From positions 1 to 35,203 of the forward strand of contig JAURVQ010000113.1 in the NCBI GenBank assembly GCA_030655395.1: a stretch of 35,203 bases of DNA. The letters are read 5' to 3'. Position numbers and translations under genes: made by a program. The notes under the pieces are model-generated. The model did not search any database and was not told where the DNA came from. It saw nothing but the letters and a program-made list of their open reading frames with translations. Below, in pieces: positions 16,447 through 25,167 of this stretch. Source of the stretch: Gammaproteobacteria bacterium. GTDB taxonomy: Bacteria; Pseudomonadota; Gammaproteobacteria; SURF-13. How positions within the stretch are numbered: the first letter of the stretch is position 1; the number at the start of each line of letters is the position of its first letter.

Positions 16447-16553
16447 TGGGACGTGGAATCTACGCGCTGTTTCTGCTGCTGATAATCGCCATCTGCGGCG
16501 CAGTGGCGCTTTATATTCTGGTGTACAACCTGATCGTGATGTTTGTGAATTAG
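16446..16553 (+). CDS. 35-residue single-TM membrane peptide
   Basis: A short frame starting in the TAATG overlap with the zinc-ribbon gene: MGRGIYALFLLLIIAIC, then AVALYILVYNLIVMFVN. Almost the whole peptide is one hydrophobic helix. The stop-start coupling and clean hydrophobic composition favour a real small gene, possibly a partner of the upstream membrane protein. It is too short for family assignment. Confidence 0.45.
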   Translation: MGRGIYALFLLLIIAICGAVALYILVYNLIVMFVN

Positions 16554-16568
16554 CGCTGTAGTTTTATA

Positions 16569-16710
16569 CATAGCGCCATAAATCGTAGCGAGCGGCTTTC
16601 AGGCGGGGGCGGTGGAGCGCAGGAACCGGAGTGTACATTAAGAGTACATGAGGATTCCGAGCACCGCACGCACCCGCATCAAAGACGCGTAGTAGATTTA
16701 TGACGCTATG
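16569..16710. mobile_element. MITE-like repeat, copy A (TA-flanked, 142 bp)
   Basis: Terminal inverted repeats CATAGCGCCATAAATC (16569-16584) and GATTTATGACGCTATG (16695-16710) match at 15 of 16 positions, with TA on each outer side. The inside holds GGCGGGGGCGGTGGAGCG, the short inverted pair TGTAC/GTACA around 16632-16649, and GAGGATTCCGAGCACCGC. A second, inverted copy is at 34019-34159 and is closely similar along its whole length. No coding capacity. The TA flanks would fit movement by an IS630/mariner-type transposase. It ends next to the yqjK-like stop. Confidence 0.75.
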
Positions 16711-16713
16711 TAT

Positions 16714-17004
16714 TTACAAGCCAGACAGGCCTCGCTTTACCGCAAGCACCGCGCCCCACGTCACCCAGCCGCGCTGCAGCCATCGCGCCACACGCTTGGG
16801 ACGCAGCACCGCCACCAAGGCCACCACACCCACCAGCAGCGCAGGATGGTTCCTGATGTAACGCACCGCCACCAAGCCTTGGTCCACTATCGCCAAAGGT
16901 CCGCGCCAAGGCGCATATGCCTGTGCCAGCACCGCGCGCTGGGTTGCGGCCCGGGCTACCAGGACTGCCCGGCGGTTGGCCAATTCGGTCAGCTTCGCGT
17001 TCAC
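16714..17004 (-). CDS. YqjK-like small membrane-associated protein
   Basis: 96 residues, third gene of a YqjD-YqjE-YqjK type operon. It has an Ala/Arg-rich helical N terminus (LTELANRRAVLVARAATQRA), an APWRGPLAIVDQG segment, and a C-terminal hydrophobic stretch (about 60-72) followed by basic residues. The GTG start overlaps the preceding stop as GTGA. Function is unknown. Its TAA stop lies three bases from copy A of the MITE-like element, so the element inserted almost exactly at the gene's end. Confidence 0.75.
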   Translation of the reverse strand: MNAKLTELANRRAVLVARAATQRAVLAQAYAPWRGPLAIVDQGLVAVRYIRNHPALLVGVVALVAVLRPKRVARWLQRGWVTWGAVLAVKRGLSGL

Positions 17005-17405
17005 GAGCGGGAGGTCAATCGCTCGTGATCTTTGGACAACTCCGCGAGGCTTGCCGCAAACGGGCGCGGCTTGGCTCTGCCCTTGCCGATCACTACCGCG
17101 CACGCCAGCGCTGCCACGAAGAGAAACAGGAGCGCCGGAATGCCCAACGCCAGCAGGCGATGGGTGTCCCAGAAAAAGACCACCACGAACAGCGTGGCAA
17201 GCATAACGCCAAGACCGGTGCAAAACAGCGCGACCAGCGTCCATACCAGCATGGAACTGATCCGCAACCGCTCCTCTTCGATCTCGGTGGAGAGCAGCTC
17301 CAGCCGCGTGCGGCCGATGGCGAGCAGGGTGGCCGCCAGCGCCTTCACGGAATTGAACAAACCTCCGTGGTGGCCTGTATCCGGATCCCGCACTTCAGAG
17401 GCCAT
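17001..17405 (-). CDS. Phage-holin-family / YqjE-like inner-membrane protein
   Basis: 134 residues. An N-terminal amphipathic helix (LFNSVKALAATLLAIGRTRLELLSTEIEEE) is followed by two membrane helices (about 53-75 and 82-102) and a polar tail. This is the YqjE (holin superfamily III) pattern; despite the family name these are housekeeping membrane proteins found with YqjD and YqjK. The start at 17405, eight bases after the YqjD-like stop, is preferred to the longer frame that overlaps it. The stop overlaps the next GTG start. Confidence 0.85.
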   Translation of the reverse strand: MASEVRDPDTGHHGGLFNSVKALAATLLAIGRTRLELLSTEIEEERLRISSMLVWTLVALFCTGLGVMLATLFVVVFFWDTHRLLALGIPALLFLFVAALACAVVIGKGRAKPRPFAASLAELSKDHERLTSRS

Positions 17406-17413
17406 GTGTCGGG

Positions 17414-17743
17414 TCAGCGGCGCGCGATCAACATGCCGATCACGAGGCCAACCGCTGCGGCGACCCCCACCGACTCCCACGGGTTGGCCCGCACGTACTC
17501 GTCGGTAGCCAAGGCGGCCTCCTTGGTTTTTGCCACCACCGCTGCCTGTGCCTCAGCGAGCCCAGCCCTGGCAGACTTCAGCGACTCCTCCGCCTTGGCG
17601 CGCACCGCTGCGATCCGCTCGCCGGTCTGGCTGGCGGTGGCCTTCAGCAATTCTTCGGCATCGCCCACGACCGTCCGCAGGTCATCCATCAGCTTTTCCG
17701 TAGTGACATGCTCCGCACCTGCTACTGTTTTTGACATACGCAT
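17414..17743 (-). CDS. YqjD/ElaB-family (DUF883) membrane protein
   Basis: 109 residues. A long charged amphipathic helix (about 15-80) with many Glu, Lys and Ala residues leads to a conserved YVRANPWESVGVAAAVG motif and a C-terminal Gly-rich membrane helix (GLVIGMLIARR). Family members anchor in the inner membrane by the C terminus; E. coli YqjD and ElaB bind ribosomes in stationary phase, which may or may not apply here. AAGGAG sits six bases before the ATG at 17743. First gene of a three-gene operon with tight junctions. Confidence 0.9.
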   Translation of the reverse strand: MRMSKTVAGAEHVTTEKLMDDLRTVVGDAEELLKATASQTGERIAAVRAKAEESLKSARAGLAEAQAAVVAKTKEAALATDEYVRANPWESVGVAAAVGLVIGMLIARR

Positions 17744-17858
17744 ATGAAACTCCTTTTGTTATCACTAAATGTGACACACATCAATTTCACTCTAGCAGCC
17801 CAGTTTGTGTAAAGCAAACCGGGGTGGTGCGGCGCATAACCCCATTTACACATCGCAT

Positions 17859-19376
17859 CTACCCCAGAAATAAATCATACGCCGGATTGCCGCTTTCCTC
17901 GCGGCAGGTGTAGCCCACCTCGTCGAGAAAGGCCTGGAACGCCGTGCGCTCCGCGGGCGGTACCTGGACGCCGACCAGCACGCGTCCGTAGGCGGCGCCG
18001 TGGTTGCGGTAGTGAAATAAACTGATGTTCCAGCGTTGTCCGATGCGGTTGAGGAAATGCAGCAGCGCGCCGGGGCGTTCCGGAAACTCGAAGCGGTAGA
18101 GGATTTCATTCGCGACGCGCGGGCGCGTGTGGCCGCCGACCATGTAGCGGATGTGGAGCTTGGCCATTTCGTTGTCGCTCAGGTCGAGCACCGGATAGCC
18201 GCGCGCGCGCAGGCGCTCGATGAGCGCGAGTTTTTCCGCCGGGCCGTCGTGCATCTGTATGCCGGCGAATACGTGCGCCTCGGCGGGGTCGTGATAGCGG
18301 TAATTGAATTCGGTGATCGAGCGGCTGCCGAGCGCGTCGCAAAATTCGCGGAAGCTGCCGGGGCGCTCCGGAATGGTGACTGCGAACAGCGCCTCGCGTT
18401 GTTCGCCGAGCTCGGCGCGCTCCGCGACGTGGCGCAGGCGGTCGAAGTTCATGTTGGCGCCGCTGTCGATGGCGACCAGCGTTTTGTCTTTGCAGCCTTC
18501 GCGCGCGACGTATTTTTTCAGGCCCGCTACGCTAAGCGCACCGGCGGGCTCGGCGATGGAGCGCGTGTCGTCGAAGATGTCCTTGATCGCGGCGCAGATT
18601 TCATCGGTGCTGACCAGGATCACTTCATCGACGCAGGTTTGCGCGATGCGAAACGGCTCGGCGCCGACTTGGCGTACCGCGACGCCATCGGCGAAAATGC
18701 CGACCTGATCGAGCACCACGCGCTGGCCTGCGCGCAGCGCTTCGTATAAACAGGCGGCGTCGTCCGGCTCAACGCCGATCACCTTGATCTCCGGGCGCAG
18801 GTGTTTCACATAGGCCGCTACGCCCGCGATCAGCCCGCCGCCGCCCACGGGCACGAAGATCGCGTGCAGCGCGTTGTTGTGCTGGCGCAGGATTTCCATC
18901 GCCACCGTGCCCTGCCCCGCGATCACGTCCGGGTCGTCATAGGGGTGCACAAACGTCATGCCGTGTTGCGTGGCGAGCTTGAGTGCGTGTTCATAGGCGT
19001 CGTCATAGCTGTTGCCGTGCAGCACAATCTCCGCGCCGAGGTTGCGCACCGAGTCCACCTTGATCTCGGGCGTGGTCTTGGGCATCACGATCAGCGCGCG
19101 GGCGCCCAGTTTCTGCGCGGCGAGCGCCACGCCCTGCGCATGATTGCCCGCCGAGGCGGTGATGACGCCACGCTGAAGGGCTTCCGGCGCAAGCTGGACG
19201 ATCTTGTTGTATGCCCCGCGCAGCTTGAAGGAAAACACCGGCTGCAGATCCTCGCGCTTGATGAGCACACGGTTGCCGAGGCGGCGCGACAAGGTTGGAG
19301 CGAGGTCGAGCGGGGTTTCGCTCGCCACGTCATACACGCGCGCCTTGAGGATTTTTTCAACGTAACGTTCAGGCAT
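17859..19376 (-). CDS. ilvA: Threonine ammonia-lyase, biosynthetic
   Basis: 505 residues, similar to E. coli IlvA (514). It converts threonine to 2-oxobutanoate, the first step of isoleucine synthesis, using pyridoxal phosphate on Lys51 in SFKLRGAYNK. The phosphate-binding glycine loop VGGGGLIAG is in the catalytic domain, along with the SAGNHAQGVA substrate loop. The C terminus carries two ACT-like regulatory domains (about 330-410 and 415-505), so allosteric control by isoleucine and valine is expected. The gene is single and divergent from rpiA. Confidence 0.96.
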   Translation of the reverse strand: MPERYVEKILKARVYDVASETPLDLAPTLSRRLGNRVLIKREDLQPVFSFKLRGAYNKIVQLAPEALQRGVITASAGNHAQGVALAAQKLGARALIVMPKTTPEIKVDSVRNLGAEIVLHGNSYDDAYEHALKLATQHGMTFVHPYDDPDVIAGQGTVAMEILRQHNNALHAIFVPVGGGGLIAGVAAYVKHLRPEIKVIGVEPDDAACLYEALRAGQRVVLDQVGIFADGVAVRQVGAEPFRIAQTCVDEVILVSTDEICAAIKDIFDDTRSIAEPAGALSVAGLKKYVAREGCKDKTLVAIDSGANMNFDRLRHVAERAELGEQREALFAVTIPERPGSFREFCDALGSRSITEFNYRYHDPAEAHVFAGIQMHDGPAEKLALIERLRARGYPVLDLSDNEMAKLHIRYMVGGHTRPRVANEILYRFEFPERPGALLHFLNRIGQRWNISLFHYRNHGAAYGRVLVGVQVPPAERTAFQAFLDEVGYTCREESGNPAYDLFLG

Positions 19377-19480
19377 GGCCTAACTTAGCAGAAACCGGGC
19401 TGCGGCGTAAAACATAACCTTTATTTTGGGAGCGGTAAGCGGGTATTCTTACGGGTGAAACCAATAATCGGGATGTTGGC

Positions 19481-20149
19481 ATGACAAACGGGATGACAAA
19501 AGACGAAATGAAGCGGGCGGTGGCCGAGGCCGCCCTCGAATACGTGCAGGCGGGCGAGGTGATCGGCATCGGCACCGGCTCCACCGCCAACGCCTTTATC
19601 GACGCACTCGCCACCATCAAGCACAAAATCGAAGGCGCGGTGGCCAGCTCCGAGGCAACCGCCAAGCGGCTGAAAGAGCGCGGCATTCAGGTGCTGGAGC
19701 TGAACGAGACCGGCGACCTGTCGCTCTACGTCGATGGCGCGGACGAGGCTACTAAGCACCTGCACCTTGTTAAAGGCGGCGGCGGCGCGCTCACGCGCGA
19801 GAAGATCGTGGCGGGCGCCAGCCGTAAATTCATCTGCATCGCCGACGAATCCAAACTGGTAGACGTGCTGGGTGCCTTCCCCTTGCCGATTGAAGTCATC
19901 CCCATGGCGCGCAGCTTCGTGGCGCGCGCCATCGTCAGGCTCGGCGGCGAGCCGGTGCTGCGCGAAGGGCTTGTCACCGACAACGGCAACGTGATCCTCG
20001 ACGTGCATGGACTGAAAATAATGGAACCGGCGAAGCTCGAAGCCGAACTCAACAACATCCCCGGCGTGGTGACGAACGGATTGTTCGCGCTACGCCCGGC
20101 GGACGTGCTGCTGCTCGGCACGCCCACCGGCGTGCGCAAGCTCACCTAA
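19481..20149 (+). CDS. rpiA: Ribose-5-phosphate isomerase A
   Basis: 222 residues (E. coli 219). It interconverts ribose-5-phosphate and ribulose-5-phosphate in the pentose phosphate pathway. Motifs are GTGST (31-35, phosphate binding), DGADE (85-89) and [11 protein letters not shown] (98-108, with the catalytic Glu107). The first ATG at 19481 is taken; a second in-frame ATG four codons later is possible. It is divergent from ilvA, with 104 bp between. Confidence 0.97.
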   Translation: MTNGMTKDEMKRAVAEAALEYVQAGEVIGIGTGSTANAFIDALATIKHKIEGAVASSEATAKRLKERGIQVLELNETGDLSLYVDGADEATKHLHLVKGGGGALTREKIVAGASRKFICIADESKLVDVLGAFPLPIEVIPMARSFVARAIVRLGGEPVLREGLVTDNGNVILDVHGLKIMEPAKLEAELNNIPGVVTNGLFALRPADVLLLGTPTGVRKLT

Positions 20150-20199
20150 AGACACCTCATTTCCATCGTGCTTTTGATACTACGCAAACAGGAGCCCAC

Positions 20200-20550
20200 A
20201 TGACCAAGAAACCCGAAGTCAAAAAAGATCCCATGTATATGCTGCTGCGCGAAGGCAAAATGGCCGATTTCAACTCGCGCAGATCGCACGGCGAAAAATG
20301 CGATCTCACGTGCTGCGACTTCCGCGGCCTGGATCTGCGCGGCCTCGATGCCAGCGGCATTGATTTCAGCCACGGCTATTTCCGCCAGACCGACCTGCGC
20401 GGCGTGGACATGTCAACCTGCAAACTGGAGGGCGCCAGCATCAACGGCGCGCGCATCTCCGGCACCTACTTGCCCAAAGAATTGAGCGCCGATGAAATCA
20501 CGCTCTCCCTCCTGCACGGCACACGCCTGCGCTATTCTTCCAAGAGCTAG
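20200..20550 (+). CDS. Pentapeptide-repeat protein
   Basis: 116 residues. A basic N terminus and a Cys-containing segment (GEKCDLTCCDF) are followed by about eight A(D/N)Lxx-type repeats from residue 35 to 90 (DFRGL DLRGL DASGI DFSHG, then FRQTD LRGVD and so on), expected to form a short right-handed beta-helix. The rest is a helical C terminus. Function is unknown; other pentapeptide proteins range from gyrase protection to structural roles, and nothing here chooses among them. AGGAG is seven bases before the ATG. It is followed closely by purT on the same strand. Confidence 0.8.
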   Translation: MTKKPEVKKDPMYMLLREGKMADFNSRRSHGEKCDLTCCDFRGLDLRGLDASGIDFSHGYFRQTDLRGVDMSTCKLEGASINGARISGTYLPKELSADEITLSLLHGTRLRYSSKS

Positions 20551-20583
20551 CAACCCGACGCCAGCATTGGCCGCAACGTGAAG

Positions 20584-21777
20584 ATGGGCACACCGTTAAG
20601 CCCCTCCGCCACGCGCGTCATGCTGCTCGGCAGCGGTGAGCTGGGTAAGGAAGTCATCATCGCCTTGCAGCGTTTGGGCGTGGAAGTGATTGCGGTGGAT
20701 CGCTACGCGAACGCGCCGGGGCATCAGGTCGCGCATCGAGCGCATGTGATCAACATGGCCGACGGCGCGGCATTGCGTGAGCTGATAAAGAAAGAAAGGC
20801 CGCATCTCATCGTGCCGGAGATTGAGGCGATTGCGACTGACGCGCTGGTCGAGATCGAGCGCGGGGGTCTTGCCGAGGTCATTCCCACCGCGCGCGCCGC
20901 GCAGCTCACCATGAACCGCGAGGGCATACGCCGCCTTGCCGCGGAAGAATTGGCTTTGCCTACCTCGCCCTATGCCTTTGCCGAAAGCCTGGCCGAGTTG
21001 CGCGCGGCGATTGATAAAAAAATCGGTTATCCGTGCATCGTCAAGCCGGTGATGTCATCGTCCGGCAAGGGCCAGTCGCTGATAAAAACGCCACACGAAG
21101 TTGAGGCCGCATGGAACTACGCGCAAAGCGGCGGGCGCGTGGGCTTGGGTAAGGTGATCGTCGAGGGCGTGATCGAGTTTGATTACGAGATCACGCAGCT
21201 CACGGTGCGCGCAGTCGGCGACTCAGGCAAGGTCGAGACATTTTTCTGCGAGCCCATCGGCCACGTGCAGGTGCAGGGCGATTATGTAGAAAGCTGGCAG
21301 CCGCAGCCGATGAATAAAGCGGCGCTCGCCAAGGCGCGCGAGATCGCCAAAAAAGTCACTGATAATCTGGGTGGGCGCGGCATCTTCGGCGTGGAGTTGT
21401 TTGTGAAAGGCGATCAGGTGTGGTTTTCCGAAGTCAGTCCGCGTCCGCACGATACCGGCATGGTTACCATGGTCTCGCAGCTGCAAAGCGAATTTGAAAT
21501 TCATGCGCGCGCGATCTTGGGCTTGCCGATTTCCGTGGAAATGCGCGGCCCTGGCGCCAGCGCCGTGATCTATGGCGGTGTGGAGGCCAAAGGCATCGCG
21601 TTTGAGGGCGTGGACGAGGCGTTGCGTGTGCCGGGTGCTGATATTCGTTTATTCGGCAAACCGGAATCGTTTATCAAGCGCCGCATGGGCGTGGCGCTCG
21701 CAAGTGGTAAAGATATTGACGAAGCACGGCAACGCGCGAAGCTCGCGGCGAGCAAGGTCAGACCGGTTGCGGTGTAA
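20584..21777 (+). CDS. purT: Formate-dependent GAR transformylase
   Basis: 397 residues from the ATG at 20584. PurT makes formylglycinamide ribonucleotide from GAR, formate and ATP in purine synthesis without folate. It is an ATP-grasp enzyme: [13 protein letters not shown] near the N terminus, [36 protein letters not shown] and [11 protein letters not shown] for nucleotide binding, and [15 protein letters not shown] near the metal site. It aligns along its length with E. coli PurT (392). A GTG two codons upstream is an alternative start; no strong ribosome-binding site is seen for either. Its 3' end overlaps the convergent HIT gene by 20 bp. Confidence 0.96.
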   Translation: MGTPLSPSATRVMLLGSGELGKEVIIALQRLGVEVIAVDRYANAPGHQVAHRAHVINMADGAALRELIKKERPHLIVPEIEAIATDALVEIERGGLAEVIPTARAAQLTMNREGIRRLAAEELALPTSPYAFAESLAELRAAIDKKIGYPCIVKPVMSSSGKGQSLIKTPHEVEAAWNYAQSGGRVGLGKVIVEGVIEFDYEITQLTVRAVGDSGKVETFFCEPIGHVQVQGDYVESWQPQPMNKAALAKAREIAKKVTDNLGGRGIFGVELFVKGDQVWFSEVSPRPHDTGMVTMVSQLQSEFEIHARAILGLPISVEMRGPGASAVIYGGVEAKGIAFEGVDEALRVPGADIRLFGKPESFIKRRMGVALASGKDIDEARQRAKLAASKVRPVAV

Positions 21778-22177
21778 TGCGGGCGTTAAGCAGTTGACTC
21801 AGCACGCGAGGCTCGGGCGCAGCACGTGGTGCTGATTCACGCAGTCGAGAGGACCAGATGGGATTCGGAAAGTGCGCATCATCCGTGTAACGCGGAATCA
21901 CATGCCAGTGCAGGTGCGGTGTCTGGTTGCCGAGTGAGGCGAGGTTGATTTTGTCGGGCTGCAGCAGTTCGCGCAGCACGGACTCGGCGGCAAACACCAC
22001 GCGCATGAAATGCGCGCGGTCAGGTTCGGAGAGGTCAGTCATTTCCTTTATGTGCGCGCTCCAGATCACGCGGCAGTAGCCGGGATAATCGGGATCACTG
22101 ACGAGTATCACGCGGCAGCGTGCGTCTTGCCACAGCAGGGTCTCGTCCTCTATGGCGCAGAGCGGGCAGTTGTTCAT
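21758..22177 (-). CDS. HIT-family nucleotide hydrolase
   Basis: 139 residues. The histidine triad HLHWH (88-92) followed by VIPR is diagnostic, with Cys4 and Cys7 (CPLC) at the N terminus as in a HIT subgroup that may bind zinc. Family members hydrolyse dinucleoside polyphosphates or nucleotidyl conjugates; the exact substrate is open. The start overlaps the GIY-YIG stop (ATGA), so the two are co-translated, and the 3' end overlaps purT on the other strand. Confidence 0.9.
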   Translation of the reverse strand: MNNCPLCAIEDETLLWQDARCRVILVSDPDYPGYCRVIWSAHIKEMTDLSEPDRAHFMRVVFAAESVLRELLQPDKINLASLGNQTPHLHWHVIPRYTDDAHFPNPIWSSRLRESAPRAAPEPRVLSQLLNARITPQPV

Positions 22178-22434
22178 GGTGCGGTGCGAATGAGGGTGAG
22201 TTTAAGTGGACGCGGCAGCGTTCTGATTTCGTGCTCACGCCGCAGCGCCTGCGCGTGGCTGCGCGCGGGTTCGCAATACACCATTTTTACCGGCCTGCGC
22301 CCGCGGGTATACTTGGCGCCCGAGCCATCATTGTGCTGGCGTTCGCGGCGCGGCGGCTCGGTGGTGATGCCGGTATAAAGGCTGCCGTCGGCGCACTTCA
22401 AGATATAACAAAACCACGTTTGTTCACTCGTCAC
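22174..22434 (-). CDS. GIY-YIG nuclease-superfamily protein (UPF0213/YhbQ type)
   Basis: 86 residues, one GIY-YIG domain. The two tyrosine motifs are CYILKC (9-14) and LYTGIT (19-24), followed by the conserved Arg in RR(E)RQHN and a Glu at position 68 region (RREHEIRTL). Stand-alone proteins of this size are common in bacteria; DNA end-repair roles have been proposed but the function is not settled. The start is GTG. Only 11 bp separate its start from the alternative ATG of the divergent esterase. Confidence 0.88.
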   Translation of the reverse strand: MTSEQTWFCYILKCADGSLYTGITTEPPRRERQHNDGSGAKYTRGRRPVKMVYCEPARSHAQALRREHEIRTLPRPLKLTLIRTAP

Positions 22435-22466
22435 GTAATCTGCCCATGCAATCTACCGGAGTCGCC

Positions 22467-23132
22467 GTGCCATCAGAGTTACTGCCCGCTGTTGAGATTA
22501 ACCCATCCGCGCCGGTGACGGCCAGTGTGATTTTTCTGCACGGCCTCGGCGCGGACGGCCATGATCTGGCGCCGCTTGCCGCAGAGATGAATCTGGGCGG
22601 CGTGCGCTTCGTGTTTCCGCATGCGCCGATCAGGCCGGTGACGATCAACGGCGGTTATCGCATGCGCGCATGGTATGACATTGCGAGTCTTGATATCCCG
22701 CAGGGCGAAGACGAGGCGGGCATACGCGAATCAGAACAGCAGGTGTGCGCCCTGATCCAGCGCGAACTGGATCAGGGCGTGGCGGCAGACCGCATTGTGC
22801 TTGCGGGATTTTCGCAAGGTGGCGCCATCGCGCTGCATACCGGTTTGCGCTACCCGCAGCGGCTGGCGGGCATGCTTGCGCTGTCGTGCTATTTGCCGCT
22901 CGCCGCCAGCGTCAAGGCCGAGGCGCAGCGCGCGAACGCAGCGACGCCGGTCATGATGGCGCATGGCACAGAGGATGACATTGTGCCGTTCGCCGCAGGT
23001 GAAAAGGCGCAACGGTTGCTGGCCGGCCTGGGCCACACCGTGGTCTGGCGCGCCTATCCCATGCCGCACACGCTGTGTGCGCAGGAGATTCAGGATGTTT
23101 CGGCGTGGTTGAAGAGTGTGCTGCAGGTGTAG
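22467..23132 (+). CDS. Alpha/beta-hydrolase carboxylesterase (phospholipase/carboxylesterase family)
   Basis: 221 residues from the GTG at 22467, preferred because GGAG lies five bases upstream and the protein then starts MPSELLPAVEI as is usual for the family; an in-frame ATG at 22446 would add seven residues. Catalytic residues are Ser116 in GFSQGG, Asp170 in HGTEDDIVP and His201 in PMPHTL. LHGLGADGHD forms the oxyanion-hole loop. Cytosolic esterases of this kind hydrolyse short acyl esters or lysophospholipids; the natural substrate is unknown. Confidence 0.92.
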   Translation: MPSELLPAVEINPSAPVTASVIFLHGLGADGHDLAPLAAEMNLGGVRFVFPHAPIRPVTINGGYRMRAWYDIASLDIPQGEDEAGIRESEQQVCALIQRELDQGVAADRIVLAGFSQGGAIALHTGLRYPQRLAGMLALSCYLPLAASVKAEAQRANAATPVMMAHGTEDDIVPFAAGEKAQRLLAGLGHTVVWRAYPMPHTLCAQEIQDVSAWLKSVLQV

Positions 23133-23140
23133 AAAAAGAA

Positions 23141-23161
23141 GCGCCCCTCACTGAGGGGCGC
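23141..23161 (-). terminator. Terminator between esterase and glycine-zipper gene
   Basis: GCGCCCCTC and GAGGGGCGC form a nine-base-pair stem with a three-base loop. On the minus strand it is followed by TTCTTTTTC, so it best serves the lipoprotein gene, whose stop is 17 bp away; it may also stop the esterase transcript. Confidence 0.75.
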
Positions 23162-23177
23162 GCTGACTTGGTTCTAT

Positions 23178-23639
23178 TTACTCAGTAATCTTCCAGCTAC
23201 CGTCGGCCTGGCGGCAAGCGGTGCCGTGAGCGGTCTGCTTCTTGCCGTCGATGGTGACTGCGGTGGTGTACTCGCGGCAGTTCTGGCCCGATGCGCTCGT
23301 ATATGTGCGCGTCGGCGTGACGGCGACATCGCGTCCGGTGTCCGGGTTATGCCAGGAGGCTGCTTGATTGGTTTTGTTGTTCTCCAGAGCCTGTTGCGCC
23401 TTCAACTGGTCGGTCTGGTCCATGTACTTGCCGACTTCGCCGCCAATCACCGCACCGATCAGGACGCCCGCGATGGTGGCCGCCGTCTGCCCGCGGCCTT
23501 CGCCGACATTGGAGCCCAGCACGCCGCCCAGCACGCCGCCGACTACGGCGCCGGTCTGCTGTTTGTCCGGCGGGGTCTGACAGCCGGCTACGGTCAGCGT
23601 CAACAGGCCGGCCACCAAAGTAATAATAATCTTGTTCAT
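23178..23639 (-). CDS. Glycine-zipper outer-membrane lipoprotein (SlyB/surface-antigen type)
   Basis: 153 residues. A signal peptide with lipobox TVAGC (Cys20) is followed by a glycine-zipper two-helix segment (about 30-70: GAVVGGVLGGVLGSNVG and GVLIGAVIGGEVG) that inserts in the membrane. The C-terminal domain (about 90-153) has two Cys residues (NCREY, TACRQ) and a WKITE end, as in rickettsial 17-kDa-antigen-like proteins. A likely role is outer-membrane integrity. AGGAG is ten bases upstream of the ATG. Confidence 0.87.
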   Translation of the reverse strand: MNKIIITLVAGLLTLTVAGCQTPPDKQQTGAVVGGVLGGVLGSNVGEGRGQTAATIAGVLIGAVIGGEVGKYMDQTDQLKAQQALENNKTNQAASWHNPDTGRDVAVTPTRTYTSASGQNCREYTTAVTIDGKKQTAHGTACRQADGSWKITE

Positions 23640-23758
23640 GAGCGGGAGTCTCCTAAGGGTTAGTACAAAGTGCTGCGCCTTGCGTTATTTTAACGTATGA
23701 GCAGACAAAGCGTTGACAAGTTCCCCGGCCGGCCTTAATAAAGACAGCCGCTGTTCCC

Positions 23759-24637
23759 CTATCCTCCTCCTATCGCATAGTGCAGCACAATACCGGCGAA
23801 GACTGCCGCGCCGAGCAAGTTGTTGTTGAGAAAGGCCTTGAAGCACTGTGCCGGCGCGCGGTCTTTGATCAGATACTGCTGATACGCGGCAAAACCTGCA
23901 GCGGCGAGCAGGCCGGAATAATAGAGCACGCCGAGCTTGGCCTGTTCGCCCGCCAGCCACAGGCTGACGAAGAACGTGAGCTGGAGGGCGCCGATAATCA
24001 CGCGGTCGGCCTCGCCGAACAGGATGGCGGTGGATTTCACGCCGATGCGCAGATCATCGTCGCGGTCGACCATGGCGTACATCGTGTCGTATATCGTGGC
24101 CCACAGCACGGTAGCGACGAACAGCAGCCAGGCAATCTGCGGCACGCTGTTGGTCTGTGCGGCAAACACCATCGGCACGGCCCAGCCGAACGCAGCGCCG
24201 AGATGCACCTGCGGCAGGTAGGTGTAGCGCTTGGCGAAGGGATAACTCACGGCGAGCAACAGCGCGACCACCGCGAGCATGAGCGTGAGCGTGTTCATCA
24301 TCAGCACCAAGCCGAAGGCAAGCAGGCACAGCACGCCGAATAAAATCAACGCCTCGCGTGGCGCAACGGCACCCGTGGCGATGGGCCGGTCGCGCGTGCG
24401 CTGCACCTGCGGGTCGATGTCGCGGTCGGCGTAGTCGTTGATGACGCAGCCCGCCGAGCGCATCAGCACCACGCCCAGCACAAACACCGTGAGCACGAGC
24501 CAGTCCGGCCTGCCCGCGGAGGCGATCCACAGCGCCCACAGCATCGGCCACAGCAGCAGAAAAATCCCGATCGGACGGTGCAGGCGTGTGAGCAGGTAAT
24601 ACTGGCGAAGGCGCTGTTTTATGTAGTCGAGTTGCAT
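23759..24637 (-). CDS. ubiA: 4-hydroxybenzoate polyprenyltransferase
   Basis: 292 residues with about nine membrane helices. It attaches the polyprenyl tail to 4-hydroxybenzoate in ubiquinone synthesis at the inner membrane. Both Mg/diphosphate-binding Asp motifs are intact: NDYADRDID at 67-75 and [13 protein letters not shown] at 183-195. The gene overlaps the end of ubiC by 19 bp, so the two consecutive pathway steps are translated together. Confidence 0.97.
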   Translation of the reverse strand: MQLDYIKQRLRQYYLLTRLHRPIGIFLLLWPMLWALWIASAGRPDWLVLTVFVLGVVLMRSAGCVINDYADRDIDPQVQRTRDRPIATGAVAPREALILFGVLCLLAFGLVLMMNTLTLMLAVVALLLAVSYPFAKRYTYLPQVHLGAAFGWAVPMVFAAQTNSVPQIAWLLFVATVLWATIYDTMYAMVDRDDDLRIGVKSTAILFGEADRVIIGALQLTFFVSLWLAGEQAKLGVLYYSGLLAAAGFAAYQQYLIKDRAPAQCFKAFLNNNLLGAAVFAGIVLHYAIGGG

Positions 24638-25167
24638 GAACCCATATCATGCAGAAATATCTCGCTCAATAACAGTGGCCGGCCACGCAGATAAAACAGC
24701 GAGCGCCGCCCCCAGAGGCCGGGCGGTTTGCGCGCGAGTCTTTGCGCAGCACGCGTATAAAGCGTGTGCGCGGGCGCAAGGTGCGCCACATGCACTTCAC
24801 CGCGTCGCATGGTTTGGTCGGAGAACAATACGGCGCCGAGCGAACGGCTGCCAAGGTGCGTGAGGCGGCGGTATTTTCCGCTCAAGGTCTCGCGCGGGAT
24901 GACGGTGCGCGCGAACACCCACGGCTTTCCGTCGCACAACAGATAGACCTCGCGCACCAGGGCGCGCTGATCCGCGCGCAGGCCCAGCGCACAGCGTTCG
25001 TCATGCGCCGGGCGCAGCCATGCGCTCTGCAACACCTCCACCCGGAATTCGCCGCACACCGCTTGCAGCCGCCGGGTGAGCGAGGCTGGGTCGAGCAGCC
25101 AGCGCCACAGCACAGCGGGCCGAGCGGCCCGCGGCACAGAGCGGGATGGACGCCAGATTGCGCTCAT
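24619..25167 (-). CDS. ubiC: Chorismate pyruvate-lyase
   Basis: 182 residues (E. coli 165). It removes pyruvate from chorismate to give 4-hydroxybenzoate, the substrate of UbiA. Visible family features are the [21 protein letters not shown] strand pair with active-site Arg, the SLGAVLF segment, and the C-terminal LLLSEIFL with the conserved Glu. Sequence divergence is high in this family, but the position directly before ubiA supports the assignment. Confidence 0.9.
   Translation of the reverse strand: MSAIWRPSRSVPRAARPAVLWRWLLDPASLTRRLQAVCGEFRVEVLQSAWLRPAHDERCALGLRADQRALVREVYLLCDGKPWVFARTVIPRETLSGKYRRLTHLGSRSLGAVLFSDQTMRRGEVHVAHLAPAHTLYTRAAQRLARKPPGLWGRRSLFYLRGRPLLLSEIFLHDMGSCNSTT

Noticed and set aside
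17744-17858. Promoter for the YqjD-like operon
   Set aside because: Only a weak TTGCTT-17-TAGAGT pair was found, too poor to list as a feature.
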